Of a stretch of DNA of 64,000 nucleotides, positions 44,194 to 56,583 are shown piece by piece; within the stretch, counting starts at the first letter, position 1, and the number at the start of each line of letters is the position of its first letter. This stretch comes from Lasiosphaeria ovina (Eukaryota; Ascomycota; Sordariomycetes; Sordariales; Lasiosphaeriaceae). The DNA lies in assembly GCA_033439765.1 (NCBI GenBank), contig JAULSN010000004.1:2924001-2988000 (forward strand), written 5' to 3'. The position numbers and the translations under genes are program-made. The notes beneath the pieces were generated by a model. The model saw nothing but the letters and a program-made list of their open reading frames with translations, did no database searches and was not told the DNA's origin.

Positions 44194-44945
44194 GATTCAG
44201 ATAAGTTGCGATGGACTGTCGGCGGTGATTGAGTCGTTCGACGGAGCAGAGTGCGAAACTGGCGATGGTCGATTTCTGAACGAGCAAGAAAGCACATGTA
44301 ACTCAACCAGGGCTTAATATAGCTGCTGAGACAAGAGGGATAGGAAGACGAGAAGAAAGAGAACGAAACGAAGGGGAAGAAGGCAGCGAAGACATTTTTA
44401 TACCAACAAAGCCAAGGTGAGCACAGGAGAAGGGCAGTAAGGTCGGCGGAAGCCTGGAGTGTATGTCGGAAACAGATATGCACTTTCGGAAAAGAGGCGG
44501 CCACGGTACGAAGTACACGCTCACAGTATACGGCACACGGGCCATTTGATGACTTGGGAGGTACCTTAGCTAGTGGGAAGCCCATCACAACTAGAGCCCA
44601 GAGAGATTGATCATTTCAACCGCAACTAGGTCACAATCCAACGAAAGACATTCGACACACAATGCACGCGAAATATGGTGGAAAGCCATCCAAAGATGGA
44701 TCTTTCCTCAATTTTTCTCGTCTGCATATCAGCCAACAAATTGCCAAGTTCTAAGGAACTTCAAGTCCGTATTGCTACCGGCTAACAGTTTGACCCAGGT
44801 TTGTGAAGCGCGCAGCCCCGCAACCTGGAAAATATACAGTGCCGGATGCGCCGCTAGCTGCGCCCAAACGCGCCCAGGCACACACACATATGCACAGTCT
44901 GGCCGGGCCGCCAGTAAGCGCTTTCGGTGGGCCGGTGGGCCGGAC

Positions 44946-45478
44946 CGGCGGCGTTGGTTGCCTGGATGTGCCAACAATGGGCTTGTGTCCATGGAACAGA
45001 GGAGAATTAGGATATGGTAGGTTATGTTGGTCAGATTCATATTTCCGTTCTACCCCTATAATACTGCTGTTGCTTTGATTTTGTGTGCAACATCTGTTTT
45101 GTGAGACGAATCTTGGATCACAAAGCTCCCATTTTCGTACCTCGCCTACGTGACGTTGCTCACCCTAGCTCAGGCACGGCTCAGTTTTGCTCAGTCTTTG
45201 TTCAGGCTTGCTCACCTTTGCTCACCCTAATTCCCATTTTCGTGGCTGCGCCGCAGCATGCTGAATGGCTTCAACTCTAGCCGAGGAGGCCCAGAATTAG
45301 TCCCATATATAAATATGGCCAAAATGGGTCCCCATTTTTAAAAGTGAACAGTACCTCGTATTTTTCGTGTTGCTTGCCTGACGCTGGAGACTTATTTTAA
45401 CCTGCTCTCTGTCCACAGGGACAAGTCTTGGCACAGAGATTTCTATGCGGGACTTAAGTGGGTCGTTCCATCCCGTGC
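44946..45478. other. intergenic stretch, no gene
   Basis: Right flank of copy B, then a stretch with several spaced repeats of GCTCA(C/G) (about 45158-45230: GCTCACCCTA, GCTCAGGCA, GCTCAGTTTTGCTCAG, GCTCACC). CCCATTTTCGT occurs at 45128 and 45234. No coding frame is supported. Confidence 0.45.
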
Positions 45479-46430
45479 CTAGTGAATATACCATGTGCAC
45501 TGCACTGTGCTGCTTTCCAGGCCGGTCTTCGGGCTGGCCCGACCAATGCGACGATCCGCAGGTTCGCCACAGGAAGAAGGGAAAGACGGATAGCGGAGGG
45601 TGGTTTCCTCGCCGGGAAGGATGTCTCGAAGTGCCCTGACCGTCATCGAGAGGGCCTCTTGGTCGAAGCGGGTGATTGCGCTGCTCGGGTTACTGGTAGT
45701 TCTTTCCAGTTTCCTCGTTTCTATTGGTGGGAATCCCACTTCGGCTTGCAAGCATGGTTTATTCTCCGCATTCAGTTCGTCAACACAGTCTAGTACCCCG
45801 ATGTCCCCCGCATCCATCTCAACGCCGCATTACAGACGAGACAGAAACTCACCGCAACCCTCCGGGAAAACGCCATCATGCTTCGCCCGCCCATCTCAAC
45901 CGTGAAGCTGTTCGTCTTCATTACCGGAACGCCCTTGGCTTCTGGATTGCTCCTCGAGAGCTCCAAGATGGCCTTTTCGCCCCCATTCTTGGCCACTCGT
46001 CGCACCGCTAGGCAGATTCAGTTGTCAACCACGGATCAACCAATTCAGCCCCCCTGACATCTCACTGGTTTCCCCGTGGACACTGGAAGAAACCGACAGC
46101 CTCCGAGCTAACGACCACAATGGGATAGAAACCACAGCAATCGTGGAAGAATACTTAGACACCTACCTGCCTGCAACATCGCCTCCCAACATGCCTCTTC
46201 ACCTTAATCGGAAACGCCGAGTCGGCAATAACCGCTGCATGCTCCACCACCAGTACCGTTCCCCTCTTGATGGGCAATGTGGCAATCAGGCCCGGAACCA
46301 CGTGCCCGGTCCACTGCGATTCTCCTCCCCTGTTGCGGCTCCACCCCCTCCGATTGGTGCTGTTCATTGCGGATTCGGAAAATCTGAATGCTGGGGTATT
46401 GATGCGGCTGTTCTTTAAATGTGGTTGGGG
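45479..46430 (-). pseudogene. SET-domain protein relic
   Basis: Minus-strand fragments in different frames follow the order of a fungal SET-domain (lysine methyltransferase-type) protein. About 46307-46200 reads GHVVPGLIATLPIKRGTVLV, like the opening G.G..A...I..G of SET. About 45985-45850 reads GVPVMKTNSFTVEMGG and then VSFCLVCNAALRWM, resembling the TNAF...HxCxPNA core but with the essential residues changed. About 45670-45580 reads TRFDQEALSMTVRALRDILP followed by GEETTLRY, which closely matches the end of a SET domain (RDI.PGEE.T..Y). The usual Asn-His pair is not preserved and no single frame joins the pieces, so I read it as a decayed gene. Plus-strand open frames over the same interval have no motifs. 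Confidence 0.62.
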
Positions 46431-47357
46431 TCCACATTTTTTCTTCTTCACCTTTCGTTCTTTTAACTCCTACTGATACAGGGTTGGCCATAAGCTCCCA
46501 CAGACTGGAGTTGAATAGGTGCAATTGTCGGGATGGGTTCACAGTTCGGCTTCGTCACAGTTGGGCCCAACGAGCAAGACTGACGATTTGATGAAGCTGA
46601 TCTTGGAACCTGGCTCTAGGTACTACCTACCATCACACGACCAGGCGGTCACAATTACACGTATTGCACTTGTGTTGGCAATAGAATGCGTGGCATCGAT
46701 GTTTAAGGCTACCTCGAGGCTCACCCAAGGGACCCACTTTCAGGCGTCATCCTGAGTGAGCCAGGCAACTAGGATAGGGCAGCCAGGCGATTACTGGACT
46801 TCATCAAAAATGCTACGAATCCCGGCTTACTGCCTTTACATCGGGGGCTTCTGTTACAACTTGTACCAAAGGGGTAGCAGAGCTGTAAGGTAAGACGCTG
46901 CTAGGGTGTTTAACAGTCGGGAATAAAGGTTACCGCAAGATCCGATAATTAGGTCACTGTTACAATAGGGTGTTCTACAAAGAGCTCACTAGAAGGTGTT
47001 GTAAGATTGTAGACAAGGAACATAATATTAATTGCATAAGGAACGAAGAACATGTCCCTCACTGAGCTGCCAACGGCTTAACTATATAGTAAACTATCTG
47101 ATGTCCTGTCCGGGCTCCGGGTCGTGACAGCTTCATGCTCGCGAGGTTTTCTCTTTGCTCTCGCTTCTCCTTTCTCTCTCAAGGGACTGTTCTCCCTCTC
47201 TTTCTCACTTCTGGGTAAGGCAAATTAGCACCCTTCCATGCTGGTTTCTTTGAAGCATTTTGAATGTTGTATACCACCGAGGAGGGCCATTTGTCGCCAC
47301 GCACAGCAGTGTAAGTGATATTAGACGGTAGAGACTCACATGCGGCGGTTGTGCCAC
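46431..47357. other. intergenic stretch, no supported gene
   Basis: No convincing frame. A minus frame at 47179-47370 is open downstream of the zinc-finger gene; a splice from a GTGAGT near 47337 could extend that gene, but nothing supports it. Confidence 0.4.
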
Positions 47358-47501
47358 CTAAGCCCCGCAAGACCGACAGCGATACAACAGATCTCCGTTG
47401 CTATAACCACAATCCCTGCAGATCCAATTGTCGTTGACCACGCTATGCGCCGGATGACTATGGCTGTCGGTCATCTTCTGAGTCTTGGGAGTGCTCGCCA
47501 T
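47358..47501 (-). CDS. small RanBP2-type zinc-finger protein (47 residues)
   Basis: From the ATG at 47501 (MASTPKTQKMTDS) the frame runs 47 codons to TAG at 47358. The C-terminal half reads NDNWICRDCGYSNGDLLYRCRSCGA. That fits the RanBP2/NZF zinc-finger pattern W-x-C-x2-C-x3-N-x6-C-x2-C exactly, with four zinc ligands and the diagnostic Trp and Asn. This fold binds ubiquitin, RNA or proteins. The finger ends right at the stop, so it is either a complete micro-protein or the N-terminal exon of a slightly longer gene. An upstream Met in frame (15 codons earlier) could also start it. Confidence 0.6.
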   Translation of the reverse strand: MASTPKTQKMTDSHSHPAHSVVNDNWICRDCGYSNGDLLYRCRSCGA

Positions 47502-49479
47502 GATGTATCGAGATATGGAGATCGAGTGGAAGAACGGCATGCCAGTGTGAGTGCGGCGACTTCGGTTCTAGCTTTCCTCACATTGAGGAGATAGACCACC
47601 TATATATACTGCTGCACCGCCGCTTTCGTCGCCCAGATGTGCACTAGCAAATGACCAGCTTGGTAGACCGGCCTTGCCCTGCGCAAGAGTCTTTGGCGCA
47701 TGCCAGTAAATTAGTGTCTGACACTTGGTTGCCAGCAGCAATTGGGCATAGTCCGAGAATATGCAAGCCACAGCTGCAGCTTTGATCAAGTCATCGGTGG
47801 TGAAATGCCGCAAAATCCGAGTTTGGTAAGTACTGCGAAGTTCGCCATGTGGCTTGTAGGTAAGGCGTCCTGCTCCTCCTTCTAGCGTGAAATACCGACT
47901 GCCCCCCTGGTGAGCGAAAGGCCGGTCAGAGAGGTGGCCAAAGAGGTGAAGGTCAGATACAACCGAGACGTAACGCTAGAGGTGCAAAAGGTAATTAATA
48001 ACACAGGAACAAAAATGGAAGGCACGCTGACGGGTCCATTGGTTCCAAGCAGACCAGACCAAAAGTAGTAAATGCTGGGATAATCGATGGGCGACAGATG
48101 TGAATGCCATTGATTTCAGCTGGCCTAGCTTGTCCTGTTTCTGAAACAGTTAACAAAACTATATCACACAGCATTGAAAATCCCCTGCTTTGCCCACATT
48201 GCCTGCCTTACCTATTTCTTGCGGTCTTCGTACGGACGCTAAGTGAGAAGTAAACGAGGCGGTGGCGGTGCCGGATCTCGCCAATGGGTTTGGCGGCTCG
48301 TCCGATGACTGGTATGTGCTAGGCGCACTCGCGAGCTGCACGGCCGCCTTATTACCTTCGTTCTAGAGTTGTGCGCATTAAAGTCTATTAGTGATCAGTT
48401 TATATAACCCCCAGTGGATTCCTAAGAGGAGCTGGCGGACCTATATACCCCAACCGCTTATTGCAGCGCCTACGAACACGAAGACCATACTCGCCACGCC
48501 GTTATCTGCCTGCCCATAGATCCTCTTTCAATAACAGGGCGTACATCGGCTTGTCCAATCTACCACTGCTAGCCCCTGACTCAGGGGGTGGCAAAACTAT
48601 GGGGCTTCAGCCCTACCGTAGCCGCCACGCCACCGCCACTACTGATCTACACCTTTGAAACTTCTAGATTTAAAGACCTATAAAATGCGAAGTTTGGTAG
48701 CCTACTAAATCTTCTAGATATCCAAATTTGTAAAGTGGTGATTGATCAAGATATTGCGGAGGATTAGTAGGTAGACGTTTACGTCGTAGAAGATGACTAG
48801 GTACGTAGGTATATATATTATAATATAGATTATTAGGCGGAGGAATTGGCCCCTATTCTAGTCTTAATAAACCCCACCCGACGTGGCCCCCGTCGGGAGG
48901 ACTGGAACCATAATAAAGCTATACTAAATACGTGAAGGTGGCCTTTAATTTATTAAGCCCTCCATCCCCTTCCATTCCCTAACCGCCTCACCAATCACAA
49001 TCTCATCCCAAATCTCCTCACTTAAACCTGAAGCATTAATCGTATTGGAAGTCAACCTCAGGCAGCACCAACCATTCTCACTATCGAAGAGTGTGGCTGG
49101 GGATCGCAGGGATCAGGCCGGAACCCGGCCTGATGCGCCCGAGCCGAGGCATAAGTGGATCTGGGACCCACCGGTCCAGGCCATCACTTCCATATATATA
49201 TGCCGCTGAGCCCCAGCTAGTTATCCTTCCTACAAGCAATCTAGTCATCACCTTCCTGCCAACATCTTCCCTTAGGCCTTGTGGGGTGCCGTGTACTCGC
49301 CTACCGGGGCTATCGTCCGGGTGCCGTCCTGGGCGACGCGGATGCCCCACCGGTCGGGAACGCCGCCGATTCGATCGGGAGACCTCTTCTTAGATAGCGG
49401 CTGGCTTTCCCCCTTCTAAGAGGATGGCTTGGGATAAAGGCCATAGGCGTTATTGCCGAACCGAAATCTGGTGCCCCGA
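47502..49479. other. gene-poor transition into the mutated repeat block
   Basis: 47502-48650 has normal composition without a supported gene; a GC-rich segment near 48575-48650 reads CAGGGGGTGGCAAAACTATG and then Gly/Ala-codon-like GCCACCGCC. 48655-48910 is TA-rich with few CA/TG steps. About 48955-49440 is an island of ordinary composition: pyrimidine-rich CCATCCCCTTCCATTCCC, then a TATATATA at 49193-49200 followed by GC-rich sequence. It could be a young LTR or leader of a retroelement, but I find no matching second copy in this window. Confidence 0.4.
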
Positions 49480-52400
49480 AGGGATAGGTGGTTTACGGCA
49501 AAACGGTTGGCCGTCCGTATGGCGGGTTTCTCGGCGTAGGCGCGGATGAAGCTTCTAATATCCTACTCGTCCTTTCTCGCGTCCGATGAGAGCTCGTCCT
49601 CGACCGTCTCTACCACGTATAAGGACGGAAATAGCTACTCCTCGCTAAACGTCTTAATATCGCCCTAATTTGACCCGCTTTACAAGCTAAAATACCCGCT
49701 TTTCTTTCTAGTATAAGTGTTTACTTTAGCTTACGCCCGAATGCCCTCAAAAGCCCTCAAAACTCCACCATCTCGGGAATACCTTCATTCTACGGCATTC
49801 CGTTAGCCTTAAATGCCCGCCCTATATACGGACTTCCGTAGAGATATTTAGAGGTCCTATTAGCTATAAAAGAGCATTTTTTACCTATATTATAGACTAA
49901 TTTAAGTAGACAATTTAATACCCAGTCAATCCAAAGTATATATAATAAAGTGTTTATAGACCAAATATATACCGAAGCTTGCGGTAGCCCGATAGTTGAG
50001 GAATAGCTTCGTAAGCTTATCGATAAGTGACTTTTTAATTTCCGGTTATTATGAATCGTCCGGGAGTTCGTCGTAACTAAGTGAATATATTAGCTTGGCC
50101 AATTAGACCGATAGATACGATACCGTATATCTTCCTACTCTCTTCTATATCTTATAGCGTTAGAGCCTTATTAAGACCCGGAACCGCCGTTATATATCCC
50201 ATAGTTTATAACTCGTCTCTAATTTAATGGATAAAAAAGGGTAGTATAGATTACTTAGCGGGCCCTATAAAAGCATAAGTATCTGATCTCGCGTTATACT
50301 TTAAAGGAATAGATAATAAAGCAAACTCGCGGGGAATTCCACATTTAATACTACGAGGTGCGTTAAGAAAAGAAGCGGTTCCGGATGAAATCGGTTAAAT
50401 CTAGACTTACGAATAATTATGGTAAAATTAGGGTGGGGTTAACGATAACGGTTAAATAGAGCTATATAAAGCTGGTTTCGCTAATAATTATACCTCGCGG
50501 CATCCGGAATTACGGCGGTAAATGGAGTTTATATTTAAACGAAGGTATCCTGGGAGTAATAAAATATTACGCGTAAGTAGTAAGGTAGATTAAGTATATT
50601 AAATTATTTACAAAATCTAGCTCTCTCTTTTTTTGACTAACCACGCGATTCAATAGCTAACTACTTAATATAAGGAACTTCTCCGCGAAGAATAAGACAA
50701 AGATAAAGTCTAGTCTAGTCCGTTATTTATCTCTCGATATTCCGGTTCTAGGATAAATAGTAGATAAGCGACGAAGTAGTAGTATTATTCAGAGCTTAGA
50801 TAAGCATCCTAGCGTCTAGTATCTTACGTAGGAAATGGCACTATCGCCCGATAACGCTACCATTATTACCCCGTTTCGTAACCCTACTAAATGGCCTTCC
50901 GGAGAGAAGAATACTATCGCTAGTCCTAGTACCCTCACGACTTTTAGGGACTTACTCTATCTTAGCCTATATTTCCGGTATAGGTAATATAAGAAGTACG
51001 GCACCTTAGATTATACCTTAGTAGAAAATTAATTAAGAGTAATTTGAGTTAATTACTCCTATATTCTTACTCTCTAGCTTCCCTAAAGACCTTAGTCTTT
51101 ATAGTTCTTATAGAGATTTTAATCTAGCTAAGACCGGTAGGGTCCGCCGGGAGATAAGGCCGAGCTCGTAATAATAAATACCCGTATCGATGGCCTTTAC
51201 GCTAACGTTAAGTATAATAAAGGCCGAAGTTATTATCGTAGATTCCGTATCGTCTTAGGAAATATAGGATAGCGGTGGTAATTACTAGAGGTCCCCTACG
51301 AAGCAGCCACTACGTAGGGCCGGTAAAAGCCCCTATAGGAACCGGGAGGAATTTGCCGAGGCTACGGAGGCAAAGTATAACCCCTCTACCGTCGCGCCAT
51401 CTTTGGCAAATCTAACGCTACGAGAATGCAAACCGCAACGCTATCCGGGCCAGCTTCTAGTACTACGTATATATGGAGAACCCCTTCACGTCTGGTCTAT
51501 AGGGCGTAGGCCCCGCGATTCGCGATATATCACGCCATTACTAGGGTGCTCCCGCTTCGATAACGTTATTAGTAAACTAGTGAGGGTCTAGAAGCGGCAT
51601 ACGACGTAATACTCTTGAGTATCGCCTCGTCTTCGGCTTCTCGCTTACGTAGTCGTCTATATATTACTAAAATAGGCTTTTCTAATATAAATACGTTTTG
51701 CTCCCTCTCCCTCTCCTTCGACGATAGCAAAATCTCCCTAGTTTCGGATATCTCAACGTCTAAGATCCTACGCTATAACAATATCCGGACTTATATTATA
51801 GGCTAGTGGTCGTACTGGAATTAGCGCTTGTGCTTACCAGATATCGGGGAGCCAGGACGGATACTAAAGGTATATCAGGACTTAACAACGTCCTCAATAT
51901 ATAGAAGAACGTAAGAGGCGTACTATCCGCGGTAACGAGCCGATAGAACGCCTGGATTGAATAGTTGGACGGCAAGACGTCTCCCGTAGGTAGAAGTAAC
52001 CTAATCTCGTTAGTACGCTCGTAGTACTACGACGGATCGCCCTACTATATAGCCCGGTTCTCGTCACTTAGGCCAGCTAGCTTTTGGTCCAAGAATCCGG
52101 GCTAGTCTATTCTATTAATATCGATTAAATAGAAAACCATAGTACCGTTAGTCGCATTCGAGTAATGAAATCGTCTAAGAGTTTCTAACTACCGCGATCG
52201 ATACGACGCTGGACGTTATCCCGATCGCGGGGCCGGTACTAGACTACCCCTCGAGCTCCCAACTACTAGCGTACTAATACTATCGTCGTATAGCGGCATA
52301 ACCGACCCGTCGTTCTCGCGCCCTCGAGATGAACGCTACGAAGAGATGGTATTAGTAGGCCGGGGAAAGCGGATTAAAGGGTAGGCGGTCGTTACGCAAA

Positions 52401-55400
52401 ATGGTACTAGTATCAGAATCCCCACCCTTACCCGCACTTCGAATACTCCCTATTATCTTTCTATCGTCCTACTCGACCGTATACCTAGATGCGTACGCCG
52501 TCTTATACGATCCTGGGGAGGATAGTAAGGTTTGACCGAGTAGAGCGCTAGGGTTCGGAGTAATAAATCTGGACGACGTAAATATTAGCCTAATCTCGTA
52601 ATCATATATAATTACGTACGTAGTTAATTATACCTAGTACTAATAATACGAAGCTCAAAGCCTAACGTTAATATAGAAGCCATTCCCGGCTTCTATAGCG
52701 ACTTATAGGAATTCCTTCAAGTATATCCTAACTTGGTTTAAGGCCGTAGCGGCCTGCGGCTACTCGGCTTGGCGATACGATATACGACCTTCCTCGACGT
52801 ATCCTTATACCCCTAGGTTACCGAGACGCAAATTCTGGATCTAATCGGGGAGAATTCACTCGTAGAGTATATCACCTCTATCGACTTGTCTAATAACGTA
52901 ATAGTAGACGCTAACTCTATTCGGAAAATCCTCTATACCTATCCCGGTATTACCGAGCTAAGCGTCCTTTATATTGAGGGTCTGCTACTATTATCCCTAT
53001 TAGATTCGCTCCAGGGATCCTATATTAGAACGGTTCTATACTCTAATCTATTCCGATACCCGATCTCGCGCGCCGATGCTGCCGCTATATCCCGCTATTT
53101 CCGTTCCGCCACTAAGAGTAGCCATTATATTATTAAACAGGCTATCGTTTTCTAGAACGTCGCGGAAATACGTTAGGGGCTTGGAATACCCCTATCTAAT
53201 GCTATGCTAGACCCTGCTAATATATATAAGTAGCTACGCTAGTTACTATACGTGGTTATAGACGGTAGAGCTTTAGTTTTTAATAACGAACTCGTAATAC
53301 TATTGGCTCGGAGTCTCTCCGTTTCTACTACTAACCTTTGGAAAATTAAACCGTTTCCGGGTACGCTTCGCCAGTAGCTCTTATCCGGGCTAATCGCCGT
53401 AGAAGACGATAGGGAGATCTATTACGACGAAATTCAACCTAGAGAATAGACGGTGCTCTTTCTTCTCCGGGGTAAATTACGGGGGAAAGATCGTTAGCCT
53501 ATATTTAACTATATATTCTTAACCCGAGAGTAGGATGGCTAGCTAGTTATCGTAGATATTGAAAAAAATTCTACCGCCTCGCTATAGGATAGTAGGGAGA
53601 AGGCTCTAAGGCTAAGCTAGCTATACTTAAGGAGTAGATTAGAGATTTATAGGCCTACCTTTATACGTTATACTATAATAACGGCGGGTAGCTTCTTACC
53701 GAAGTAGAGCTATATAATATTCTAAAGCTTAGTAACGGGAGTGAGTTTATAGAGGTCTTACTTAAAGTAACCCGCTCGTACTAAACTAGTAGAAATGGAA
53801 GAGAATTAATACCGAAATAAACTCGTAGTATAGGGTTACTTATCTACTTATATAATATAGAAATAATAAAGCACTTTATAGAGTCCTATCCGCGAAACCA
53901 AAATTAACCTAACTTCCTTACTAGCGAGAGGGATATACGTTACCTTCGAGCCCTAATATAGTCTACCCCCTGGAGAATAGCGGCGATATACGTATATAAA
54001 CGCATAAAGTGCTCCTTATCTAATAGTAAATACGTTACTATACGTTTAATATAGAAGGTAGAGCTATTATCATTCTTCTACGCTACTAAAGTATATATTT
54101 AGTATACGGCCCTAGTATCCGGCCTCGCTCGGGGCTATATATATCCAGTTACGCACTAGTTAGCGGCGTGAATAGAGACGAACTAGTATAAGTGACCTAG
54201 CTATATAGCTAGTACGAAGGTAAGTAGTATAGAGAAAGGTTCAGCGTTATAACCGCGTAGCTAGAGCCGCGTAGCTAGAGAAAAAGATTTAGGGTTTAAT
54301 TAACTACCCTTAATAAGAACTCTAAGGCGGCTATATCTAACGATAAAGAGGCGGCTGAGCTTGCTATACTATAGGCGGATATAGAACTAAATAAAAATAT
54401 TAATATTATTAATAACTTTACGACGGTTAATAACGTCGTTCAGGTTCTATCTTAACTAATAATAAGATTATCTATACCAAAAGTTAGGTATATAGTATAC
54501 GGTAGGGGCAGCTTGTCGGCTATCTTAGTAACGAGTTACTTCGGTAGATATCCCGCGTTAAGACGTTTACTAGCGCCCGGAATACTAAAGAGAAAGATAG
54601 TTCTCTCTCTCTCTCGCGAGAGAGCCTTGTCGGTTTCCGATAATAATAATACTACCGAAAGGTCCAGCGTAGGTTTCCGTACCTACGGCCTAGCCTAAGC
54701 CCGCCCTAGAAATGGATCCTATAAAGTATAAGCTAGTTTTATATTTTTCTTCGCCGTAGCTAGTATCTTAAATACTAGGCCGAGGACGAGAAATATCGGT
54801 AGAGTTGGTAGCGATTGGATCCCCCTCTTAGGTAAGGGGACGAATTATCCGTCTTAAGCGTCTTGAGACTCCTTTTAGATTAGGTCGAGGAGCCGACGGG
54901 AAAGAATATCGGTATCTTTGAGATATTATTAAGAATAGAAGCTTCGAGTAACGGGACTCCGAGATAAGGTCTTCGGCCTAATTAGTATTACTAGGGACGG
55001 TCCAGGCCTCGCTAACGTAAATTATAACCCTAACGTATCTGAGGTTATATAGTAGCCTTAGAGCCGCTAAGGTCCGGGCGTCGGATGGCTTATATCCTAT
55101 TATCTAGGCTGGTAATAGCTTTGAAACCTAGGAGGTTAGGATAGAGATGGAATATCCCGACTTAGGTTCCTAGTTTTGACTGGATCCGACGTTCGAACTA
55201 TAGCCCGAGGAGACTCTTAGAATATAAGGCGTATAGTAAAACGAAGCCAGAATTTTCCGTTACTAGCGACTACCGATAGAGCCGTTAAGAGCGAGCTGGT
55301 ATTGCTATAAGGGGTGGCGAGTAAGACATCACGACCGACGAGGACGGCTTAGGCTATAACGCGAGCGAGGGGGGGCGAGAGTTACTCTCTAGTTGGATAC

Positions 55401-56239
55401 TACTATATATACGGGATAATAGAAGGTAAGATTATAGCGGAGCTTAAGTAAGGTAAGAGAGAAGTAACGAGTATCTCCCTCATCTAAAGGACTTGATATT
55501 ACTATATATACTTCCACGGCTTATTTGACCGAGTATCTTTAATTAGAACTAACTATTTAATTAAAACTAGGCCTATCTTAGAGCTTACCTCCGGCCGAGA
55601 GAGGACTTAAGGGGTTTGGTATAGTTTGACCGTTATAGGACGTAACCTAGGGGCGGTGGCGTTTCTAGCTATCGTCGAATATAATAGAGGTGGGTACCTT
55701 AGTAGAAGAAAAGAGAGAAGAAGTTTAATATCGACTCGCGGGTATTAAACCCGGGGAATCGACTAGTATTTCTCTCTTACGGCGCTTATCATTCTCGGGC
55801 TACCCTCCCTATTATATGAGACGAATCTGGGCACCTATACTACTACTCGACCTACGCTAAGCTATTTTCTTTACTCGAGATCTAGGGTAGAGTACTAATT
55901 ATTCTTAGATTGCTTAAAGTATACTAACTACCTTTGCGAGGACTGCTACGACTCGCCTAGCACTTGGTCCTAGGTGTGTAACGGCTCTTATAGGTATACC
56001 GTTTATAATGATGATGAAGGTGAATTTGAAGAATATAACCGATGCTATCGGACTACGTAAAGCGCGCGACGCCTCTTTCTATAGGTTTTACTACTCCCTC
56101 GTATACCTTATACGTACGAATCGGGATTAGGAGTATTCTAATAGGTATTTGTATATTGTAGATTATACAAACTATGAAAATTACCTCTACGGAGGTTACT
56201 ATAATATAGCGAGTACGCGAAGTTAGGTGAAGAGAGGTA

Positions 56240-56376
56240 GTTGCTCGTATAAAGAGGAAGAGGAATCGGAAGAGGAATCGGAAGAGGAGCCGGAATAGTA
56301 ATCGGAGGAGGAATCGTCCTCTGAACCCTCGTCCGAATTAGAGAACGATAAGTACGCTTATTTAGACTCGGATTAA
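56240..56376 (+). pseudogene. coding relic with acidic repeat, stops of RIP type
   Basis: In one plus-strand frame the sequence reads SYKEEEESEEESEEEPE, then TAG TAA, then SEEESSSEPSSELENDKYAY. The two adjacent stops sit where Gln codons (CAG, CAA) would fit, as expected after C-to-T changes. Upstream in the same direction VYNDDEGEFEEYNRC (about 56003-56047) is also protein-like. The original protein is not recognised; an acidic C-terminal tail is all that can be said. Confidence 0.45.
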
Positions 56377-56393
56377 GTATCTAAGGGTATACC

Positions 56394-56583
56394 TGAAAGG
56401 GGACGGTTAAACTAATTGGTTTAGCTCGGCCTTAACGGGGATAGTTAAATATATTAGTTTACCTTATTAGTTAAACCGAAGGGGACGGTCAAACTAATTA
56501 GTTTGGCTTTTATTATTAAAATAATATATTTAACCGTCCCCGTTAAGGCTAAGCTAAACTAATTATTTTAACTACCCCTTTCG
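56394..56583. repeat. fold-back (inverted repeat) element
   Basis: A left arm (about 56395-56457) contains GGGGACGGTTAAACTAATT, GGTTTAGCTCGGCCTTAACG and GATAGTTAAATATATTA. The right arm (about 56520-56583) contains its reverse complement: AATATATTTAACCGTCCCCG, TTAAGGCTAAGCTAAACTAA and TTTTAACTACCCC. The arms are about 62 bp, differ mainly by C/T or G/A transitions, and are separated by about 62 bp. A third direct copy of the outer part (GGGGACGGTCAAACTAATTAG) lies in the loop at about 56481. This looks like a MITE-like or nested inverted-repeat element. Confidence 0.75.

Larger units (their letters stand above)
41542..44945. repeat. segmental duplication, copy B (kinase-like + GExK gene pair)
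   Basis: Twin of 13743-17300, same order and orientation. This copy keeps both genes intact, and their 3' ends are only 15 bp apart. Left-edge homology begins at GCCCCGTCCGGCGGC (about 41545), just upstream of the carotenoid oxygenase pseudogene; right-edge homology ends near 44945. The carotenoid oxygenase has no counterpart left of copy A, so the duplication break lies between 41360 and 41545. Confidence 0.85.
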
